Of a DNA stretch of 64,000 bases, positions 58,027 through 64,000 are shown one piece after another (within the stretch, counting starts at the first letter, position 1; every line of letters starts with the position of its first letter). The position numbers were made by a program, and so were the translations under genes. This stretch comes from Anastatus disparis (Eukaryota > Arthropoda > Insecta > Hymenoptera > Eupelmidae). Below the pieces are notes generated by a model. It did no database searches, was not told the origin of the DNA, and was given only the letters and a program-made list of their open reading frames with translations. The stretch lies in assembly GCA_017163975.1 (NCBI GenBank), contig JAFFSR010000395.1, positions 1,930,001 to 1,994,000 on the forward strand, in the 5' to 3' direction.

Positions 58027-58503
58027 CCTCGGTGCTCAGGAGGTTGCATATCAGAAGAATAGGCAATCAAAAATAAAAATTAGGTCAATTATTGAACATT
58101 TACAATATTACGATTAAAATCTAAAAAATTAATAAGGAATGTATATGTATTCATTATTATTTTTTTTATGAGTGGCCAACAGAAGGGTACGTTTTATGAC
58201 GTAACACCTTGGGGCTCAAAGATGTTGCTTATTGAAACAAAAGCAACATAAGAAGTCTGAAAACAGTTACTGATTAATAATTCTTAAAATTTATTTATAA
58301 TTAACATCGGATAAAGTTTTATACAATTATTCGGGTTATTAATTTTTGTAGAACATGGGTTGATGACATTATGATTACGATTCAGCAAAGTAAAAAAATG
58401 TATGCTGCTGACATGTTTATTTTTTCATGTTACTATTAATTTTCGTTGCTCTTTTTCGGGTATTTAAGAGCTAGTTTGTATTTGTTTTTTATCAATTATT
58501 ACC
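58027..58503 (+). promoter_or_regulatory. Upstream region of the antisense gene, TATA at 58461
   Basis: GGGTATTTAAGAG places a TATA-like box at 58461-58468, 43 bp before the first ATG. About 260 bp further upstream, TACGTTTTATGACGTAACACC (near 58190) repeats the sequence at the LTR edge (58010-58030), including the CRE-like TGACGTAA. Seen: box, repeats. Inferred: promoter activity. Confidence 0.5.
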
Positions 58504-58957
58504 ATGTATCCGAGGAGACAGTACACTCAAATCTGCGTAAGTACTATTTACATTTTACATTTTAACATATTAAAATTGACCTTAATAAAAAAATTAACAT
58601 TTAAACTTTTAATAAATTATTATTTTTTTTTTTTTGTTACAGTTTCGAGATTGGTGACTAACAAGGTTGTTCCGGGCCATGAATAGAGATTATAATGATC
58701 TATGGTGGTCCGGGAATCATACCCCAATTTCCTCTGATGTGTGGGATTTAGGATTGCTCTTCAAACATGAGACCCGGATAGTAATAGTAAGAGGTCGTAG
58801 GATGACGATGGAAGTCTTCCAGAATGAGTTTAAAATATTCGACGGCACCAACATTGTTAGTACTGGACAACTGTTTCCAAATCATCCTCGCCGAATCAAT
58901 CTCTGGGAAGATATTGATCCCGAGGCTATTCCATTTCATGGGGAAAGGTGGGATTAG
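58504..58957 (+). pseudogene. Unrecognised two-exon small gene antisense to the glycoprotein
   Basis: Exon 1 is 58504-58536 (MYPRRQYTQIC), followed by a GTAAGT donor (58537), a pyrimidine tract and a TTACAG acceptor (58642). Exon 2 starts in phase at 58643 and keeps the same frame to TAG at 58955-58957. A single TGA (58655-58657, after RDW) interrupts about 115 codons. From Met 58679 the remaining 92 residues are open: MNRDYNDLWWSGNHTPISSD, then LLFKHETRIVIVRGRRMTME and a Trp-containing acidic end. I do not recognise the family. The good splice signals and frame continuity support a real gene. Confidence 0.6.
58537..58642 (+). other. Intron of the antisense small gene
   Basis: GTAAGT...TTTTTTTTTTTGTTACAG, 106 bp, phase 0. 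AT-rich. Confidence 0.65.
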
Positions 58958-60111
58958 ATATCTCCCACTCTATATTAATTTATTTTATATATAAACTTGT
59001 AAATTTCCTCTCTTTCCTTTTCTTTCCTTTTTTCTTAAAATATATGTACACATATTATTAAAATAAATATTATTATCATTTATTTTCCCCATATCATATT
59101 CCTTATCCTTATTTTATTTAATAATAATATAAAATATAAGTTATAAATTAAAGTTGAATTCAAATATTTTTAAATTCATAATTTATTAATAATGCTAAGT
59201 TATTTGATGAATTATAAACTTTACTTTGATTATTTTTATAAATTTAATTATAACAATCCTTTTGTTTTTTTTTAATTTTAAAAATATGAATCTGAAATAT
59301 ACTATGTTTTAATAATGCTTGAATTAATATATGAATGACATATGATTAGTGTCATTCACTCCTTCCCGCACAAAGTTGAATCGGAATCGATTCAGCAAAT
59401 AAAACAAAAAGATTGTTTTACTACAAACATAAAACTCCTTATAAACTTAAAGTATTATAGTTCCATTATAACTTGATTTCATATCTCTTTGTTAGATTAT
59501 TTCTTAAATAATAATATAATAAATAACTTAATTTGTAGAATAATTAATTGTTTTTTTTTATTATCTTAGATATCTCTTTATTTTTCTTATATGAATAGAA
59601 AGCTAAAATTTCGATGAATAATATTTAAAATTTAAATGAAATATGTGCTTACTAAAGTATATAAATGAATGATACGTAGAAAAATAAACAAAAAAAAGAA
59701 TGAAATCAATAATTGCTTTAATATAGATGTGTATCGTACATCCATAATATGTCGTTTTTTTTTTTTTATTGTTAACCCGAATATGCTTACGATGTCAATT
59801 GATATCGACATGTTTAGGTGAATGACACACGCGCATAGTGTCATTCATTCTTTTATGTAACACAAAACAATGAAATATGTATAATTTTTGTTATATTTGA
59901 ATATTATGCATATATGATTTATTTCAAATCACAATTAAGAAGTTTTATAATTGTTTCTATAACTAACAAATAATTTTTATCGGCTATATTTATATGTATT
60001 TAATTATATATATGATAATGCTTATTTAATAGAATGACATTTATGGGCTGATTTCGAATGTATTAAATTACAAAATCTGTATAGTTGATTAATCTTAAAT
60101 AATGTTAAATA
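58958..60111. other. Non-coding interior with dyad-symmetric sites
   Basis: No gene recognised. Two similar palindromes, GAATGACATATG...GTGTCATTC (59333-59357) and GAATGACACACG...GTGTCATTC (59820-59846), and a half site GAATGACA at 60032-60039. Confidence 0.55.
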
Positions 60112-62132
60112 CTAGAATCTCTTTTTTTTTGGTGGCTTTGGGATTGAAGATTTATTTGTAGGAGTAATATATGGTGACTTCTCTGGTAAAGGTGGAGGGG
60201 TTGGTTTAGATAATGGTGTAGGGTTTCGTTTAGGTAGAGGATGCTGAAGAATAGGTTGTGATATATCTTGTTTCTCAATTTTTATTCCTTGTAATTCAAT
60301 TTCTTCATACTTGGTTTCTCTTTTTATTTGATTATTCTTTAATGTAATCATTAAATGAGTAATAGAGCTGAAAATTGCTCCCAGTAAATTAATAGACCAG
60401 CCATAAATAGTGTGTAGGGTAAAGCCCCTTATAATTGCGTCCATAGTTAATTGAATTATTTGAATAATAATTAATATCATTATTATAGCTGAGCTTATAG
60501 ATCCAAATATTGTTAATTTATTTATGAATTTATTCCAAGTATTTTCTGCGATATGAGATAATGTGTATTCTGTAAGTAGATTATTTAATAGATCTACTTG
60601 TGTGTTTTGTACTTCCTGTATTCCTCTCGCTATGGCATTTAGTAGAGCTGCTTTTTCAAAAGGAAACATGATATGTTGTTGCAATTCTTGTAAATCATCT
60701 TGTGAGTATATTCCGCTTGTTGCCAACGTTGTTATTTTTTCTGGTGTCCATGATCTCTTTGTATCTGGTTTTAAAGTTTTTACTGTATTTTTTGTTGGTC
60801 TTGGTTTTGGTAGAAGGTTTTATCCAATCTTCTCCGATTTTGTAATATTGCGGTATTATCGAATTACAATTTATTTCTGATCCTGTTTTCAGTAATATAT
60901 GTGTCTTTGGTGTTAAAAACCATGTTTCATTTTTTGTTGATACAGGCAATTGTATGTAAAATTTATTTGTATGATATAGCTGGACTTCTACTGGCGTACA
61001 TTTTATTACATGTACTACTTTGCCGGCAAGTTTAGCTAAATACCCTGGTTTTTGCATAATAGTAAAGGCAAATTCGTCGGGAGCTATGGATGCAAGGGAT
61101 AGAGATTCACGTATAATTTTTTTTTTCGAGTTCGCATTTTTCTTTTAAAATGCTAAAATATAAATCTGTGAGATCAGCCCTAAAATGTTTTTCAATATAT
61201 ACAAATTTTGAGTTTATATATATAAATAAATCTAAGTTTGTCACATCTTTTCTTAACGTATTATCGTCGAATAATATTTTATTATAAGCTATATCTAAAA
61301 TGAATAATTTAGGGTGTTCTGTTTTTGTTAATATTCTATCGCAAATTTTTACATTATTTGAAGCGGATAAAGAAAGTGTTATTGATTCCGTGTTTACAGT
61401 ATATACAGGATTTTGATTAGGTGAATTAATTATAGTTACAGGGCCCTTACATCAAGTTTCATATTGTGTTTTAAACCCTTCTTCTGTAGGGAAATTTTCC
61501 CAAAAAGTATACCCTGCTTACGAATCAATGCAATGTTGATCCGAAAATTTACGTACAGTCCCTGAATTTAATCTTAATTTATCATTTTTTAGACTTACTT
61601 GAGCGTATTCTTCTAATAAAGTTATTCTTATAAGACCCTGTACTAAAACGTTGTCCCAAGATCTAAAATTGTCCGTGTATGAAGCTCCTGTGCAAGTTTT
61701 ATCCTTTACTGAGCCTGCAAGGTCTATTCCAACTGCTTTTGTTGAATTTATTTTCAGGTCTGCTATAGTATGTATATTATATTTAAAGATTCCTGTATCG
61801 TGAATGAATTTACATTTTTCATGACTAATTTCGTACAGATATTCTTGCAAAGCATTAGCAGTGGATCCAAGGTGACTGAACATTCCGTAATGAAAAACCG
61901 TTCTTTGAATTTCTATTTTACACTGAATAACTTTAAATTTTTTAAATTCCGCTATTTGTAATAATTCTATTGTAGAGTTGGTTATTGTAATATTATCCTG
62001 TTGAAAATCACATTCTCCTGTGTATAATAGTGAATATGTAGTGATGATCGGATCCGTAGATTCGCAATCAAATCCAATAATTGCACCATTTTCTCTAACA
62101 ATAGATAATAAAATAAATAAAATTAACAGCAT
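60112..62132 (-). pseudogene. Chuvirus-type envelope glycoprotein, few breaks
   Basis: ATG at 62132 opens with a signal-like segment (MLLILFILLSIVRENGA) and the typical mature start GFDC. An ordered set of conserved blocks follows: VIQCKIEIQRTVF, EYLYEISHEKCKF, DKTCTGASYTDNFRSWD, LNSGTV. The frame has TAA at 61516-61518, TGA near 61458, a slip in an A run near 61125 and another before 60726. The last part has a transmembrane helix (IIMILIIIQIIQLTM) and a Pro-rich, Lys-ended cytoplasmic tail. Captured chuvirus glycoproteins in BEL/Pao elements are known from ants and mosquitoes; it would act as a membrane fusion protein. Nearly full-length (about 670 codons). Confidence 0.78.
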
Positions 62133-62216
62133 TTCCTTTCTTTCTCTTTTTCTTTCTGAAACATAAAATAATATTAATTTTTTCGTTTACGTAAAATTAA
62201 TTTATTTGTACCAAAA

Positions 62217-63013
62217 TGTAAAGTCCTGGCTTGCACCGGGACTAAATAAAAGTGAATATGTTATTTACTTATATTTATTAATTGCATTGAATATATATAA
62301 ATTATGTTCGTTTGAAATATTGAATTTATTTATAAAATGTATGTCATAAAGATAAAGATGTATGAATCTAGTGGTGGAAAAACTCCACCAATATTTAATT
62401 GAACGAAATCGCTCTCACGATTGAATATTATTAAAGGATAAACTTGATTCTTGAAATAAAGAGTTTATTGAATAATTATATATTCTTACCTTGTAGTACT
62501 TCTTAAGTAGATTGGTGCTGGATATGGGCAGACAAATGAATAGGCACGATATGTAAATAGATCCTCGAGGTTTATTAATATCTTTTAAAACTTTTAATAC
62601 AATAGATTTTTATACGCGTATATAATTTAATAATCGATATATGTATATTTAGTATTAGCAATTGCTTTTGAAATATAGAACTTGACGGGCAGTGTAAACT
62701 TGTTACCAATAAGAAACCCGGGGTAATGTCCCTTTTTTTGATGGTTTCAATTTGGTTTTATACTTATCTTTGTTTATAAGATTTTATTATCTTTTACATC
62801 ACTTTTTATTTATAAATTTTCTTAAATTTTAATAATATTTTTCGAAATTTTTTTAAGATTTGTAAAATTCATTTTGAAATTTCGAAACATACGTTTCGAT
62901 TCTTTTCTTATGATCTACTTAATTTCGCTCAATAATGAAATAATGCGAGTGTTCAATAATTGAGGAATTTGATTTACCAATGTTAATAAAAACGATACGT
63001 TTGTGACGTAACA
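62217..63013 (-). repeat. 5' LTR of the glycoprotein element (797 bp)
   Basis: TGTTACGTCA at its start on the minus strand contains a CRE-like TGACGTAA (read on +). It ends GTGCAAGCCAGGACTTTACA and is followed by the likely primer binding region. Confidence 0.9.
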
Positions 63014-64000
63014 ATCGTTAGCATCAGAACTGAGGAAGTATTCGAATGTTAAATTTTTCGAATACTATTACGACTTTGTCTGCTAATTGTTTGATCAAAT
63101 GAAAATTTTTCTACTATATGGACTTCAATATTAATTATATTCTAGTTTAGAAAAAGTATTTGAGAAAGTATTCGTCGAATTTTCGTCCGAATATTTTTTC
63201 GAAATTCGCATATGAATAATTTTTTTTTATATTAAAGTTCATACAATTAAAAATAATGTGGGCACACTGACAGAGAACGTCTATGCTGTAAGCACACAGA
63301 CAGAATATATATGTTAGCACTACAACACAATCTGCGGTGCGCAAGCAAGCGACTAAAAGAGAAGGTTATGTGTAATGCGAACGGTGGACAGTTATTCATT
63401 GTGTTTTTAACTTCTGCAGAGTTAAATATTCTCTTTTCACTTTTCAGGTACTTGTAAAGACGACACTGGTAGTAATAAAAGACTTTGTAATTGTATTTCA
63501 GTCTTTTACCTTTATCTTATCTCCTTAGCCTGAGCTTCTCCGTAGCCCAGGGGACTACATTACTTATTAATTTTAATAATAGATAGACAAAGTCAAAAAA
63601 TTACTCGAAAAGTTTTGCAGTCGAATACTTTCCCAGCTGATTAGCATTATCATTATCATTATTATCATCATCATCATTATCATTACTATCATCATTATTA
63701 TTTTCATTATTTTCATCATTTTCATTATCATTACTATCATCATTATTATTTTCATTATTTTCATCATTTTCATTATCATTATCAGTATCGGAATTATTAT
63801 GATTATTCTTATTATTATTATTTCTATTATCATTTATGTTATTATTTTCATTATCATTATTATGCTTCACTTTTATTTTAGTTTATGTAGATTTATTAAA
63901 GACTCTTCTATATTAAATTTCATTAAGTTTAATTAGAAGCTGTTATTCTACATTTTTTTAGAAATAAGACTATAAACGTTCATAACCTTAGTTTTGCGTT
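63014..64000. other. Right flank: possible LTR fragment and ATCATT microsatellite
   Basis: Begins with the ATCG target duplication. A GC-richer part (about 63255-63562) has TGTGGGCAC..., an AATAAAAGACTTTG polyadenylation-like signal and ends GGGGACTACA, which could be an LTR piece, but no matching copy or duplication is seen. No gene. The microsatellite at 63645-63862 is described separately. Confidence 0.4.
63645..63862 (+). repeat. ATCATT microsatellite
   Basis: About 215 bp of TTATCA/TTTTCA hexamers including a 66-bp tandem duplication (63695-63760 and following). Asn/Asp- and Ile/Met-rich frames are artefacts. Confidence 0.9.

Larger units (their letters stand above)
57242..63013 (-). 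mobile_element. LTR element (BEL/Pao-like) with chuvirus-type glycoprotein, gag-pol deleted
   Basis: Two minus-strand LTRs (57242-58026 and 62217-63013) begin TGTTACGTCACAAACG and end GGACTT(T/A)ACA. ATCG flanks both outer sides (57238-57241 and 63014-63017). Just inside the 5' LTR (right side) lie TTTTGGTACAAAT (primer binding region), a TTTTATGTTTCAG splice-acceptor-like sequence and directly the glycoprotein ATG. No gag or pol remains. Between glycoprotein and 3' LTR are 2.1 kb with an oppositely oriented spliced small gene. LTRs differ only slightly. BEL/Pao class is inferred from known carriers of this glycoprotein. Confidence 0.82.

Noticed and set aside
63255..63562. Solo LTR
   Set aside because: Ends and composition are suggestive, but there is no target duplication or second copy to support it.

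Overview
The window looks like intergenic, transposon-dense chromosomal DNA of an arthropod, most likely an insect and perhaps a hymenopteran. It is AT-rich, has spliceosomal introns and long microsatellites, and has no operons. Almost every recognisable gene belongs to a mobile element or an endogenised virus-like element, and nearly all are broken by stops or frameshifts. I found no convincing host housekeeping gene, tRNA, rRNA or CRISPR array. The host assignment is an inference from resemblance to repeat proteins common in ants and wasps.

Positions 1-8790: the 3' end of an LTR retroelement (1-406); a decayed Polinton/adintovirus-like gene block on the + strand (789-3976: parvovirus-type phospholipase A2, basic minor-capsid-like protein, penton-like protein, double-jelly-roll capsid protein and an insect TE-associated protein); nested small hairpin elements (4054-4433); a gene-free AT desert; and a Gypsy integrase relic with its 3' LTR (7170-8620).

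Positions 8791-29957: a Polinton/Maverick delimited base by base. It has about 950-bp terminal inverted repeats starting AGTAGTA and a 6-bp target duplication AATCAT on both sides. On its minus strand lie an A32-like ATPase, an integrase, a penton-like protein, an adenovirus-like minor capsid protein and the major capsid protein. No polymerase B was recognised. Its integrase is split by a complete env-bearing Gypsy/errantivirus-like provirus (13513-24545, target duplication CACG). That provirus is itself split by a 3.2-kb element full of tandem repeats (17659-20841). The history is therefore at least three insertion events deep. Both Polinton TIRs carry the same intact 53-codon ORF.

Positions 29958-41135: a degenerate intron-containing Mutator-like transposase fused to a DEDDh exonuclease (30379-33317); a 5'-truncated LINE with a perfect 8-bp target duplication (33677-34797); and a CACTA-like element (35079-41135) present as two head-to-head transposase copies that share the same nonsense codon, invaded by two small non-autonomous elements.

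Positions 41136-57240: a SWIM/YqaJ-like pseudogene, two palindromic elements, a probable solo LTR, a BEL/Pao-like LTR remnant inside CA microsatellites, a 903-codon LINE pol with RNase H, and very long hexanucleotide microsatellites.

Positions 57242-63013: an LTR element (target duplication ATCG) that has lost gag-pol. It keeps a chuvirus-type glycoprotein gene on the minus strand and, on the opposite strand, a small TATA-preceded gene with a GT-AG intron that I do not recognise. With the TIR-encoded small proteins, this is the most novel material in the window.
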